Below are positions 19,866 through 33,410 of a DNA stretch of 64,000 bases, in pieces. Position 1 is the stretch's first letter; the number at the start of each line of letters is the position of its first letter. The stretch is taken from the NCBI RefSeq assembly GCF_029589435.1, contig NZ_JARRAG010000001.1:2036808-2100807 (forward strand), in the 5' to 3' direction. The stretch is from Paludisphaera mucosa. Lineage in GTDB: Bacteria > Planctomycetota > Planctomycetia > Isosphaerales > Isosphaeraceae. The notes below the pieces were generated by a model that saw nothing but the letters and a program-made list of their open reading frames with translations, had not been told where the DNA came from and made no database searches. The position numbers were made by a program, and so were the translations under genes.

Positions 19866-21254
19866 TCAGATGGTCGTGGTGACGAGCCCTTCCTCAAGCG
19901 CCACGGGGTCGTGGTGGGCCAGGCCGTTGAGGCGCCAGGCGGCCTCGCCGTGCTGGCTGATGTCCAGGCCCTTGCTCTCCTGTTCGTCCTCGACGCGGAG
20001 CGGGATGATCAGGTCGGTGAGCTTGTAGAGGATCAGCGAGCCGACGAACGCGAAGACGGCGACGATGACCAGGGCGATCATGTGGTACATGAAGGTCTTG
20101 GTCTCACCGTAGTACAGGCCGACGTCCTTGGCGAAGACGCCGGTTGCGATCATGCCGACGATGCCGCCGACGCCGTGGCAGGGGAAGACGTCGAGCGTGT
20201 CGTCGAGGGTCGACCGGGTCTTCATCGAGACGGCGAGATTCGAGACGACGCTGGCGACCAGGCCGATCACGATGCTGTCGCGGATGCTGACGAAGCCGGC
20301 GGCCGGCGTGATGGCCACCAGGCCGACGACGGCCCCGATGCAGGCCCCCATCGCCGAGGGCTTCTTGCCGCGCATCCAGTCGAAGAACACCCAGCCCAGC
20401 ATCGCCACGGCCGAGGCCGTGTTGGTCGTCGCGAAAGCCAGGGTGGCGACCCCGTCGGCGGCGAGGGCCGAGCCGGCGTTGAAGCCGAACCAGCCGAACC
20501 ACAGGAGGCCGGTGCCCAGCAGGACGTACGGGATGTTGGCCGGCTCGTGGGCCACCTTCTCGACGTGGGTCTTGCGGCGACCCAGGATCATCGCGCCGGC
20601 CAGGGCCGCGAAGCCCGCCGACATGTGGACGACGGTGCCGCCCGCGAAGTCCTTGACGCCCCACTTGTAGAACAGGCCGCCGGGATGCCAGGTCATGTGC
20701 GCCAGCGGCGAGTAGATGAACAGGCTGAACAGCACGATGAACAGCAGGTAGGCCGAGAAACGCACCCGCTCCGCGAACGAGCCGGTGATCAAGGCCGGCG
20801 TGATGATCGCGAATTTGAGCTGGAACATCGAGAAGAGCAGCAGCGGGATCGCCATTTTCTGGACGTCGTTGCCCGACCCGAGCACGACCGACCCGGTCGT
20901 GACGTTGTCGAACATGAAGAACGTCCGGGGGTCGCCGATGATCCCGTACCCGCCAACGTCTTCGCCGAAGGCCAGGCTGAAGCCGACGAACACCCAGAGG
21001 AGGCTGATCACGCCCAGCGCGATGACGCTCTGCAGCATCGTCGAGACGACGTTCTTGCTGCTGACCATGCCGCCGTAGAAGAAGGACAGACCGGGGGTCA
21101 TCAACAGGACGAAGGCCGACGCCGTCAACATCCAGGCGACGTTGCCCGCATTGATCTCGTCACCGACGGGCAATTCCGTCCCCGGGTGGTAAGGGACCAT
21201 GGCGAGCACCGCCAGGGCCACCAGGAGCAGAAAGGGACTGACTGCGCGTTTCAT
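19866..21254 (-). CDS. amt: Ammonium transporter, Amt/Mep/Rh family
   Basis: This 462-residue inner-membrane channel begins with a signal-like hydrophobic segment and has about eleven membrane helices. The conduction-pore histidines are visible in GGTVVHMSAG and FPCHGVGGIVGM, with the family signature around DDTLDVFPCHG, and MTPGLSFFYGGMV near the N-terminus. The ATG at 21254 is preferred over one two codons earlier because AGGA then stands seven bases upstream. It shares a convergent terminator with glnN. No glnB/glnK lies beside it, which is unusual since PII genes normally accompany amt. Its region upstream carries GCAAG/CTTGC repeats but no convincing sigma-54 site. Confidence 0.94.
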   Translation of the reverse strand: MKRAVSPFLLLVALAVLAMVPYHPGTELPVGDEINAGNVAWMLTASAFVLLMTPGLSFFYGGMVSSKNVVSTMLQSVIALGVISLLWVFVGFSLAFGEDVGGYGIIGDPRTFFMFDNVTTGSVVLGSGNDVQKMAIPLLLFSMFQLKFAIITPALITGSFAERVRFSAYLLFIVLFSLFIYSPLAHMTWHPGGLFYKWGVKDFAGGTVVHMSAGFAALAGAMILGRRKTHVEKVAHEPANIPYVLLGTGLLWFGWFGFNAGSALAADGVATLAFATTNTASAVAMLGWVFFDWMRGKKPSAMGACIGAVVGLVAITPAAGFVSIRDSIVIGLVASVVSNLAVSMKTRSTLDDTLDVFPCHGVGGIVGMIATGVFAKDVGLYYGETKTFMYHMIALVIVAVFAFVGSLILYKLTDLIIPLRVEDEQESKGLDISQHGEAAWRLNGLAHHDPVALEEGLVTTTI

Positions 21255-21428
21255 AAGCATGTCCTGCTAGAAGGAAGGCAAGGGGTGGTCTCAGGGCTTC
21301 GACGTCGTAGTCGGTCTTCGCCGAGCCAGGGTCCCGTGCGCGGATCGCAAGTCGTTTTGCAGTAGCAAGTTAAGCAAACGCTTGCGTGGGCTTCGCGACG
21401 ACGGGAGGCAGCACGATGCGGGAATAGC

Positions 21429-21496
21429 AAAGGGGCGCATTGCAACCGGTGTGCCATGCGCCCCTTTCACGCCGCGACGGAGAGGACGTCGCGGCG
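21429..21496 (-). terminator. Two tandem hairpins after the porin gene
   Basis: Reading the minus strand after the porin stop, a 10-bp stem (21496-21487 with 21479-21470, 7-base loop) is followed by a perfect 12-bp stem (21467-21456 with 21440-21429, 15-base loop). Both are fully complementary. The double structure lies 32-99 bases after the stop and should end the porin transcript or protect its 3' end. Confidence 0.65.
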
Positions 21497-21527
21497 GGAT
21501 CGATATGTCAAACATCGTTTCCGGCGA

Positions 21528-23303
21528 TCACCAGAGGATGATCGCGTCGACCGCCAGGGTGAGCTGGCTCTTGCGGGTGTCGTCGGTGTAGGCGTTGTGG
21601 TACTGCGACCAGTCGTAGCGGGCTTCGGGGCGGATCCAGAGGTTCGGGATGGGCTTGTAGATCATGCCCAGCGTCATCTCATAGAAGCGGTCGCCGACGA
21701 ACTGGCCGTTGACGATCTTCTGCGTGCGCGCCCCCTGGGGGTCCCAGAAGACTTCCGAACGCCACACACCGGTCAGCTTGGGGCTGAGTTCGTAGAGGAA
21801 CCAGTTGCCGTAGCTGAACCAGGTGGCGTCTCGGGGAGCGCCGTTGGCGCCGCCCGAGCCGAGGCCGGGGATCGACCGTTCCCAGGCCTGGTCGGTCTCC
21901 ATGACCTGCGTGAGCCGATCGTTCCACTTGTGAGTGCCGACCCAGGTGAACAGGGTCCGGTCGTTCCGCCAGTAGCCCGGGTTCCGCAAGCCGGCGAGCG
22001 TCGGGATGTTCACGTAGCCGGTCGGGTAGATCTGCTGGCTGGCGGGAAGGAAGCTGGGGAACTGGTTGGGCCCCCAGACCGCGGTCATGGCGAGGGTGGT
22101 CTTGTCGTCCTGGCTGGTCCAGGAGAAGCCGCCCATGTAGCCCCACAGGTACCGCTCGTTGATCCAGCGGTCCCAGCCGTTGATGGCGCCGTTGTAGAGG
22201 TTGATCTTATCCGTCAGGTGGAGCGTCGTCATGACGCCCGTGTGGGTGAACGGTTGGCCGTAGTTGAACATGTAAGGCGTCGACAGGAGCGGGCGGGCGA
22301 TCGCCGGCACCTGTTCGTAGCCGGCGAGCGTGTAAAATCGTCCGCCCTTGATGTCCAGGCCGCCCTCGGTCAGGAACGGCAGGTGGACTTCGCCGTAGAG
22401 CTGGGCCAGGTCGTAGCCGGGCTTGTTCAACGGAAATGCGTCGTTGAAGAGGCCCTGCATGTAGTTGAACTGCCAGTCGTGGCCGAACAGGTTGTCCACG
22501 CGGAAGCCGAAGTTGACGGTGTCGTCCTGCTCGAGCGGATTCTCGACGACGATGTAGTACTGGTTCCCCATCCACCAGTTGGCCTTGTGGTTGGGGTTCA
22601 CGCCGAAGTTCTCGCCGCTCTTGCCGCGGCCGTTGGTGTTGCCGGTGTAGCTGTTCTGGATCCAGCCGTAGATCTTCACCGGGGAGTCTTCGAAGCCCAG
22701 GAGGTCCTGGAGGCGCTTCGGCTCGTCGGCCTTGTCCGCCTCGTCTTCGGCGGCCTCGGTGGCGGCCGTCTCGGTGGTCGGCTCGCCGCCGCCGATGCCG
22801 CGATCGGCGGCCGGGACCGCGAGGTCCGGCGAGCCGGGCGAGGTGCCCGCCCCGAAGGGATCCCGCCCGCCCACGCCGGCCGCGCCGGGGACCGTGGGGT
22901 CGGGGGGGACAGGCTGGCCGATCGCACCGGTCGGGGGCTCGCCGGCGCCGAGGGCGCGGTCGGCGGCCGGGACGGAGAGGTCCGGCGTGCCGGGGTCCTG
23001 GCGAACAAGACGCAGGCGGGGATCGCGAGGCACGGAACGATTCGCCGCGGGAGTCGTCGGGGCCGTCACGAGCGCGTCCTGCGCCCGCACTAGGCGATCC
23101 GGGCCTGCGGGGGCCGGGGCGGAGGCCGACGCCTTGCCCTTGCTCCAGCTGGAAGGATCGAAAAACTTACGATAGCGACTCGCCTTCGGCGAGGGGGAGG
23201 ATCCGCCGACGTCCTGGGCCGAGACCGCCCCGGCCGTTGTTATCACGAAAACCGCCAGGCAGCACGCCCGCCGCCGGACGCCGCTTGAGAGACATAACTT
23301 CAT
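21528..23303 (-). CDS. OmpL-like outer-membrane beta-barrel porin
   Basis: This 591-residue exported protein has a signal peptide ending about ...GAVSAQ (residue 30), a low-complexity Pro/Ala/Gly-rich segment (about 31-205) and a C-terminal barrel (about 208-591). The barrel has alternating hydrophobic/aromatic strands such as VKIYGWIQNSYT, NQYYIVVEN and GVWRSEVFWDP, ending in a terminal strand LTLAVDAIILW, as in the putative porin-2 (OmpL-like) family. The linker contains two copies of PG-T/S-PDL-S/A-VPAADR spaced 52 residues apart. It sits between amt and gltD, suggesting nitrogenous-solute uptake across the outer membrane, which is inference from location. Confidence 0.8.
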   Translation of the reverse strand: MKLCLSSGVRRRACCLAVFVITTAGAVSAQDVGGSSPSPKASRYRKFFDPSSWSKGKASASAPAPAGPDRLVRAQDALVTAPTTPAANRSVPRDPRLRLVRQDPGTPDLSVPAADRALGAGEPPTGAIGQPVPPDPTVPGAAGVGGRDPFGAGTSPGSPDLAVPAADRGIGGGEPTTETAATEAAEDEADKADEPKRLQDLLGFEDSPVKIYGWIQNSYTGNTNGRGKSGENFGVNPNHKANWWMGNQYYIVVENPLEQDDTVNFGFRVDNLFGHDWQFNYMQGLFNDAFPLNKPGYDLAQLYGEVHLPFLTEGGLDIKGGRFYTLAGYEQVPAIARPLLSTPYMFNYGQPFTHTGVMTTLHLTDKINLYNGAINGWDRWINERYLWGYMGGFSWTSQDDKTTLAMTAVWGPNQFPSFLPASQQIYPTGYVNIPTLAGLRNPGYWRNDRTLFTWVGTHKWNDRLTQVMETDQAWERSIPGLGSGGANGAPRDATWFSYGNWFLYELSPKLTGVWRSEVFWDPQGARTQKIVNGQFVGDRFYEMTLGMIYKPIPNLWIRPEARYDWSQYHNAYTDDTRKSQLTLAVDAIILW

Positions 23304-23536
23304 GGGACCGATTTCCTCTCGATTTCGGGGACCTTACGCGGCCCGGGGGTCGTCCTTGACCCCTCCTTAACGGCCCTGTCGCGCATGCCGTTACGCAGGA
23401 ATAATCGGATCATCCCGGATTCAACATGACCTAATTCATCGGATTCCCATCGAGCGATCCCAACGCGTCGAGCGAAGCGCCGGCTCCCCGACCCGTTGAA
23501 TGAGAAGGCTTTAAGGAATACGGTTCGAAACGACGA
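23304..23536. other. Upstream region of the porin, no gene seen
   Basis: This spacer is less GC-rich around 23395-23450, as expected for the porin promoter. On the minus strand TTGAAT and TATTCC occur about 15 bases apart near 23405-23425, a sub-optimal spacing, so I do not call it a promoter. No credible ORF is present. Confidence 0.4.
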
Positions 23537-23577
23537 CGGCCCCGGCGGGCGACTTCGTGGTCGTCCCGCCGGGGCCG
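23537..23577 (-). terminator. Terminator of the gltBD operon
   Basis: A perfect 13-bp GC stem (23537-23549 with 23565-23577) is extended inside by GAC/GTC (23551-23553 with 23560-23562). It lies 52 bases past the gltD stop on the minus strand. There is no T-run. Confidence 0.6.
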
Positions 23578-23628
23578 CGGATCGGCCTCGAGAGCGTTCG
23601 ACGGGCGGCGGAGCCGCCCGCGTCGAAA

Positions 23629-25093
23629 TCAGGCGAAAGGCCGCATGACGTTGCCGTGCTCCAGGGGCCGGGGCAGCTCGGTGGCGCCCATCAAGAACTC
23701 GTCGATCGTCGCCGCGGCGTGGCGGCCCTCGGCGATCGCCCACACGATCAGGCTCTGGCCCCGCGTCATGTCGCCGGCCGTGAAGACCTTGTCGACGCTC
23801 GTGCGGCGATCCGGGTCGCTCTTCACGTTCCCCATCGAATCCAGCTCGACGCCGAGTTGTTCCAGCAGGCCGCCGCGTTCGGGGCCGGCGAAGCCCATGG
23901 CGAGCAGGACGAGGTCGGCCGGGTAGACCTTCTCGGTCCCGGGGATCTCGGCGAAGCGGGGCCGACCGTTCTCGACGACCATCTCGACCCGGACGGTCTC
24001 GAGCGCCGTGACGCGGCCGTCCTCGCCCAGGAACCGCCGGGTGTTGATGGCGTACTCGCGGACGCCCCCCTCCTCGTGGGCCGAGGAGATCCGGAAGACG
24101 TTCGACCACTGGGGCCAGGGGTTCGTGGGCGTGCGGGTCTCGGGCGGGCGGGGGACGATCTCGAACTGGTGGACCGACTTGCATCCGTGGCGATGGGCCG
24201 TCCCCAGGCAGTCGGCCCCGGTGTCGCCGCCGCCGATGATGATGACGTGCTTATCCTTGGCCGTGAGCGAGCCCGTCTCCGGCACGTCGTCGCCGGCCAC
24301 GCGCTGGTTCTGGGGGGTGAGGAAGTCCATGGCGAACAGGACGCCATCGAGGTCGCGGCCCTCGATCGGCAGGTTCCGGGCCTGGGTCGCTCCGCCGCAG
24401 AGGCAGACGGCGTCGAACTCGGCCAGCAGGGCGTCGGCCGCGACGTCGACGCCGACGTTCACGCCCGGCTTGAAGACGACCCCCTCGGCCTGCATCTGGT
24501 CGAGCCGGCGGTCGAGGTGGCGCTTCTCCATCTTGAAGTCGGGGATGCCGTACCGCAGCAGGCCGCCGATGCGGTCGGCCCGCTCGAAGAGCGTCACGTC
24601 GTGGCCGGCGCGGGCGAGCTGCTGGGCGCAGGCCAGGCCCGCCGGCCCGGAGCCGACGACCGCGACCGTCTTGCCGGTCTTGACCTTGGCCGGCTGGGGA
24701 GTCACCCAGCCCTCGTCCCAGGCCCGGTCGATGATCCCGACCTCGATCTGCTTGATCGTCACCGGGTCGTTGTTGATCCCCAGGACGCACGAGGCCTCGC
24801 ACGGGGCCGGGCACAGCCGGCCGGTGAACTCCGGGAAGTTGTTGGTCTGGTGGAGGCGGTCGAGAGCCAGCCGCCACTGGTCGCGGTAGACCAGGTCGTT
24901 CCAGTCGGGGATCAGGTTGCCGAGAGGGCAGCCCTGGTGGCAGAAGGGGATCCCGCAGTCCATGCAGCGGGCGCCCTGCGACTTGAGCTTCTCCTCCGGG
25001 AAAGGGTCGTAGACCTCCAGATAGTCGTTCAGCCGCTGGGGGACGGGGCGCCGCGACGGCAGCTCCCGGGGGATCTCGATGAAGCCGCTCGGC

Positions 25094-25101
<8 letters not shown>
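23629..25101 (-). CDS. gltD: Glutamate synthase small (beta) subunit
   Basis: This 490-residue FAD-dependent NAD(P)H dehydrogenase passes electrons to GltB. The N-terminal cysteine cluster [17 protein letters not shown] and later [10 protein letters not shown] bind 4Fe-4S centres. Two dinucleotide folds follow: [19 protein letters not shown] for FAD and [13 protein letters not shown] for NAD(P)H, with [17 protein letters not shown] at the C-terminus. The ATG at 25101 lies inside the end of gltB (8-base overlap), with its ribosome site GGAGGTGA in gltB codons, so translation is coupled. It completes the GS-GOGAT cycle with glnN. Confidence 0.96.
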
Positions 25102-29665
<4,564 letters not shown>

Positions 29666-29955
29666 GGCGTTGGTCCTTCCAGGACTGGCGTTCACCTTAC
29701 AAGAGAGCGGGAGTCGGTCTTTTCGGGCGCCCCGCATCGGGCGGGCGGCGACCGGGACCGGAATCTACAGGGTTTCTCAGGCGTCCGGAGGGGTGGTCCC
29801 TTCGCGTCCGCGGGGCCGGATCTTCGGCGTCCGGCGGGCTTCCGAGTCGTCGCCGGCGGCCCGGACGCGGATCGCGGCAAGCTCGGTCGGCCGCGCAGGA
29901 GGCGAAGAGCGTCGGGCCCGACGCCCTCGAATCCCGGCGTCCCGACCCGGGCTCG

Positions 29956-30915
29956 TCAGGAGGAGGAAGCCGCCGGGACCCGCCGGCCGGCCGCCGGGTC
30001 GGCGGCCTCGGGATCGCCGTCGCGGCCCGTGAGCAACTCCAGAAACCGCGAAGTCGTGATGTCCAGCTTCTCGTTGCGGCGGTGGATGATCGCCAGGGGC
30101 CGGGTCAGCCGGTGCTTCGGGTCCTGGCCGTCGATCGCCAGGGCCGCCAGCGTGCCGGCGCGAATCTCTTCGGCGACCGAGGGCTCGGGCAGGATCGCAA
30201 CCCCCGCGGAGATCTCGACCGCGCGTTTGATGTTCTCGATGTTGTCGAACTCCAGCGCCACGTCGACGGCGACGTCGTGGCGACGCAGGAAGCGGTCGAT
30301 GGCCTTGCGGATCGACAGCTCGGAGTCGAAACCCACGAGGGTCTCGCCGTCCAGCTCCCGCACGTGGACCGTCTCCCGGCGCGCGAACCGATGGCCGGGG
30401 GCGACGACCAGGACCATCGTCTCCTCGCGCCAGGGGATCACCGCCAGGTCGGGCCACTTCCGGGGGTAAGAGATCAGGCCCAACTCCACGTCGCCGCCGC
30501 TCACGCGCTCGACGACCTGGGTCGGGTGCAGGTATTCCAGCCGTACGCTCGCCTCGGGGTGGTGCTCCGCGAAGGTCTTGACGTATCGGCTCATGTGCAG
30601 CAGCCCCACGGAGTAGATCGCCGCCACCCCCACGGTGCCGGTCGCCCTCCGCTCGTCGCTCAGGGTCCGGATCCGATTCTCCAGCTCGAGGTAGCGCGCG
30701 ACGAGATCCCTGCAGCCCTCGTAGTAGACCCTCCCCTCCTCCGTCAGGACCAGGGGCCGCTTCGAGCGGTCGATCAGCCGCACCCCCAGCCGGACTTCCA
30801 GCTGATGCACGGCCTGGCTCGCCGAGGACTGCGAAATCTTGTTCTCCGACGCGCCCCGAGAGAAGCTGGCCCAGCGCACCACGTCGCAGAAAATTTGGAG
30901 CGACTCGAACTGCAT
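29956..30915 (-). CDS. LysR-family transcriptional regulator
   Basis: This 319-residue regulator has an N-terminal winged helix (1-60; MQFESLQIFCDVVRWASFSRGA, with SQSSASQAVHQLE as recognition helix) and a two-lobed effector domain from about residue 90. The tail of about 25 residues is Ala/Pro/Ser-rich. It lies upstream of and in the same direction as gltBD, so control of glutamate synthase or nitrogen genes is plausible but not proven; LysR regulators of gltBD (GltC type) are usually divergent. CysB-like sensing is another possibility. The start at 30915 is chosen because it begins exactly at the helix-turn-helix domain; a long open frame upstream is non-coding in character. Confidence 0.85.
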   Translation of the reverse strand: MQFESLQIFCDVVRWASFSRGASENKISQSSASQAVHQLEVRLGVRLIDRSKRPLVLTEEGRVYYEGCRDLVARYLELENRIRTLSDERRATGTVGVAAIYSVGLLHMSRYVKTFAEHHPEASVRLEYLHPTQVVERVSGGDVELGLISYPRKWPDLAVIPWREETMVLVVAPGHRFARRETVHVRELDGETLVGFDSELSIRKAIDRFLRRHDVAVDVALEFDNIENIKRAVEISAGVAILPEPSVAEEIRAGTLAALAIDGQDPKHRLTRPLAIIHRRNEKLDITTSRFLELLTGRDGDPEAADPAAGRRVPAASSS

Positions 30916-30939
30916 GCGTCTTCGCCTGCCCGCATTTCT

Positions 30940-30964
30940 CGATAGTATGCGCCGACCCGTATCG
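30940..30964. promoter_or_regulatory. Dyad upstream of the LysR gene
   Basis: CGATA (30940-30944) and TATCG (30960-30964) form an inverted repeat with a 15-base centre in a locally AT-richer stretch 25-50 bases before the LysR start. LysR proteins often bind interrupted dyads of this kind at their own promoters; the match is short and could be chance. Confidence 0.25.
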
Positions 30965-31115
30965 GATTTCGTAATAGTTAACGCTTCCCGAGCGTGGCGA
31001 GTCAAGACATTTTCCGGAAAACGCGCCAACGAACGGCCGCCGGGTCCGTAGAGGTCCGGGCCGGGCGTAAGTCTTTGCGCGACCGTCGATGTCGGGTCGA
31101 GGCGCGGCCGTCGGG

Positions 31116-31763
31116 TCACTCGGGAGGTGTCGAGCGCTCCGACCAGGCGCGCACGGCCTCGGCGATGTGGGCGACCTCGGCCATCGCCCCCAGGCCGACG
31201 TCGCCGCAGGCGAGCCGCTTCGACTGGGGGGGGACGAGGATGATCGCCGGGGCGTGGTGGGCGAAGAGGCCCTCGGCCGTCTCCAGCGACCACTCCGGGG
31301 GGACGTCGCGGCCGACCTGGTCGGACCAGAGCTGGGCCAGGTGGCGGGCGGTGGCGGGCTTCCGCCACATCAGCGTATTCATGGCCGGCGCCAGGACGAC
31401 CGGCTTCTCGAAGTCCCAGGCGCGGAAGAGGCAGGAGAGGAGGTTGTCGCACAGCCCGAGCGCGAACTTGGCCAGGCTGTTGGCGTCGAGGGGCGCCACG
31501 ACGAGCAGGTCGGCCCAGCGCCGAAGCTCGATGTGCAAGACGTCGTCGCCCCGCGCGTAACGGCCGCGGGGCCATTCATCGGCGTCGCGATGCAGGGTCG
31601 TCGCCGGCGGACCCGCGGGCAGCTCGGCCGGGTCGAAGAAGTACAGCGCGGGCTCCGTCGCCACGACGCGGACCTCGTGGCCCTGCGCGACGAGCGTCGC
31701 GCAGAGCGCGGGGATGCGCACGGCGGCCACAGAACCGGTCGTCCCGACGAGGATGCGTGCCAT
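31116..31763 (-). CDS. Stand-alone phosphopantothenoylcysteine decarboxylase-like flavoprotein
   Basis: This 215-residue HFCD-family flavoprotein has ILVGTTGSVAA at the N-terminus, the signature PLDANSLAKFALGLCDNLL and LAPAMNTLMW, the substrate-binding PAMN motif of CoaC. It decarboxylates phosphopantothenoylcysteine in coenzyme A synthesis. In most bacteria this domain is fused to CoaB; here the protein ends after the CoaC part and no CoaB follows. Another HFCD member (for example a UbiX- or EpiD-like enzyme) is less likely given the PAMN motif. A small unknown gene precedes it by 39 bases on the same strand. Confidence 0.8.
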   Translation of the reverse strand: MARILVGTTGSVAAVRIPALCATLVAQGHEVRVVATEPALYFFDPAELPAGPPATTLHRDADEWPRGRYARGDDVLHIELRRWADLLVVAPLDANSLAKFALGLCDNLLSCLFRAWDFEKPVVLAPAMNTLMWRKPATARHLAQLWSDQVGRDVPPEWSLETAEGLFAHHAPAIILVPPQSKRLACGDVGLGAMAEVAHIAEAVRAWSERSTPPE

Positions 31764-31802
31764 GGGCGCTCGGGGTCGAAGGAGGCTCGGCCCCGCCTGA
31801 GA

Positions 31803-32042
31803 TCAGCGGTGGCCGGCGGAGAGGGGCTTGACCTCGGCGTTGACGGCGTCGACGAGGCGGTTCCAGATCGACCGCTGGAGCAGCTGCGTCTGGCGCTTCG
31901 AGAGCATCAGCCGCTCGGCCGCGCGCTCGGCGAGGATGGAGACGATCACCTTGACGTCCCCGTTGATGTGCCCCGTCAGGTCCTCGAACTCCGGGGGGAG
32001 GTCCAACGAACGCAGCGCGGGGATCTGGGTGCGCGGAACCAT
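31803..32042 (-). CDS. Small protein upstream of coaC, function unknown
   Basis: This 79-residue protein has GGAGGG six bases before its ATG, a strong ribosome site. It is mostly helical and charged, with a central IVSILAERAAERLMLSKRQ stretch and no signal or membrane segment. It lies where many bacteria have rpoZ (RNA polymerase omega) next to coaBC, and the central helix loosely resembles omega's conserved alanine/arginine helix. I cannot confirm this from sequence, so omega remains a hypothesis. Confidence 0.6.
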   Translation of the reverse strand: MVPRTQIPALRSLDLPPEFEDLTGHINGDVKVIVSILAERAAERLMLSKRQTQLLQRSIWNRLVDAVNAEVKPLSAGHR

Positions 32043-32321
32043 GATGAACCCTCCATGGCCAGGGGTGAACCGGGCTGTCGTCCAAGACGTCCTTGATGCA
32101 GAAACTACCCCGGGTCCCTCCCCCCGGTCAAGCAGCTGGTCCTCGGCCCTCCCCCACGGGGGATGCGACGATCGCTTCCATGGCCCGACATATCTAAGCA
32201 AGTCGGGCTTCGGATGGATCGCCGCGCGGCCGCCTGACGAATCATAGTCGCGAGCCCCGCGCGTTTCCATCGAAAACCGCGACCGTCCGCCGATCCGTCC
32301 CACGGCCTGCGCCCTCGCGTC

Positions 32322-33149
32322 TCAGAACCACGAAGGCTCCGGCTCCTTGCGAGCGCCGGGGCCGAGGGCCTGCGTGACCAGCTCGACGATTCTAGGGCCG
32401 TCGACCAGCTCGATGGGGTGGTCGGCGGAGAACTTCTCGGCCGCCAGCGAGAACGTGCTGGTGGTGACGAAATAGCCCTTGTGGGCGTGGGCGTGGTGCA
32501 CCGAGCCCAGGAACTTCTGCAGCTCGGGCGAGCCCACGACGCCGCGCTTGTGGTACTTGCACTGGACGATCGCCAGCAGCCCGCCGCGGCGGAGGTGCAG
32601 GTCGATCCCCTCGTCGCCCGTGCCGCCGACCTGCGCGACCTCGTAGCCCATCGCCTCGAACAGCTCGCCGACGAACTCCTCGAAGGTCTCGGGCGAGAGC
32701 GTGGTGAGCTGCGCCAGCTTCAGCTCGGCGCGGCGGGCCTGGAGGCGGAGCCGCTCGGTCCGCTCCTTGTGGTCGCGGACCTCGTCGCGGAGCCGCGCGA
32801 CCTCCCCCTCGTGGCAGACGCGCTCGGCGGCGTCGACCCGGGACAGGTAGCGTTCGATCTTGAAGAGCGCGTTCTCGATCGAGTTGTCGAGCCGGCCGCG
32901 TTCGGCCCGCGTGAGCTGGTTCTGGTAGCGCCGGAAGACGGCGAACTGGAGGTGCTCGACGGCCCCGGCCATCTCGGCCGCCGAGGTGATCGCGGGGGCT
33001 TCCTCCTGATAAGGCGCGGCCTTCCACAGGAGGCCCTGCCGAGCGGCCCCGGGGGCCGTCGCCGGGGCCGCGGCGAGTCCCCCCTCCGCGGCCCGCGCCC
33101 GGAGCCATTCCAGCATCGTCGCGGCGCATTGCGGTCCCAGACACTCCAT
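32322..33149 (-). CDS. Mrr-type restriction endonuclease domain protein
   Basis: This 275-residue protein has a helical N-terminal part, a coiled coil of charged residues (about 105-147) and a C-terminal PD-(D/E)xK nuclease fold of the Mrr_cat type. LSPETFEEFVGELFEAMGY begins the fold and the active site is GDEGIDL (D183) with QCK (Q196, K198). It has no methyltransferase partner, and Mrr-like enzymes cut modified or foreign DNA without one. GGAGGG precedes the ATG at 33149. A DNA-repair role is the alternative. Confidence 0.82.
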   Translation of the reverse strand: MECLGPQCAATMLEWLRARAAEGGLAAAPATAPGAARQGLLWKAAPYQEEAPAITSAAEMAGAVEHLQFAVFRRYQNQLTRAERGRLDNSIENALFKIERYLSRVDAAERVCHEGEVARLRDEVRDHKERTERLRLQARRAELKLAQLTTLSPETFEEFVGELFEAMGYEVAQVGGTGDEGIDLHLRRGGLLAIVQCKYHKRGVVGSPELQKFLGSVHHAHAHKGYFVTTSTFSLAAEKFSADHPIELVDGPRIVELVTQALGPGARKEPEPSWF

Positions 33150-33410
33150 CGCGGGCGGCCCTCCTCGGCTCGGCGTCGGCGTTCGCGCATGACCGGACGC
33201 GAACGCCCATACACCATTCTGCCCGCGAGGTCGCGGCGACGCCAGGGCCGGGCCGGCCTGGCTCGTTGACGCCCGGGCGGCCGCGTCGCAAGAATCGAGG
33301 GCGTCGGGCGATGCGCCTTTCGCGGATCGTCCGGGCCCTCGGCGGCGCGACGAAGCGTCCTGCCGACGGGCGTGACCTTTGCGAAGGTCGGGAGCCAGAA
33401 GGAGGACGCC

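Noticed and set aside
21261-21420. Possible sigma-54 promoter before amt
   Set aside because: A CACG...TTTGC pattern is visible, but the invariant GG and the spacing to GC are wrong.
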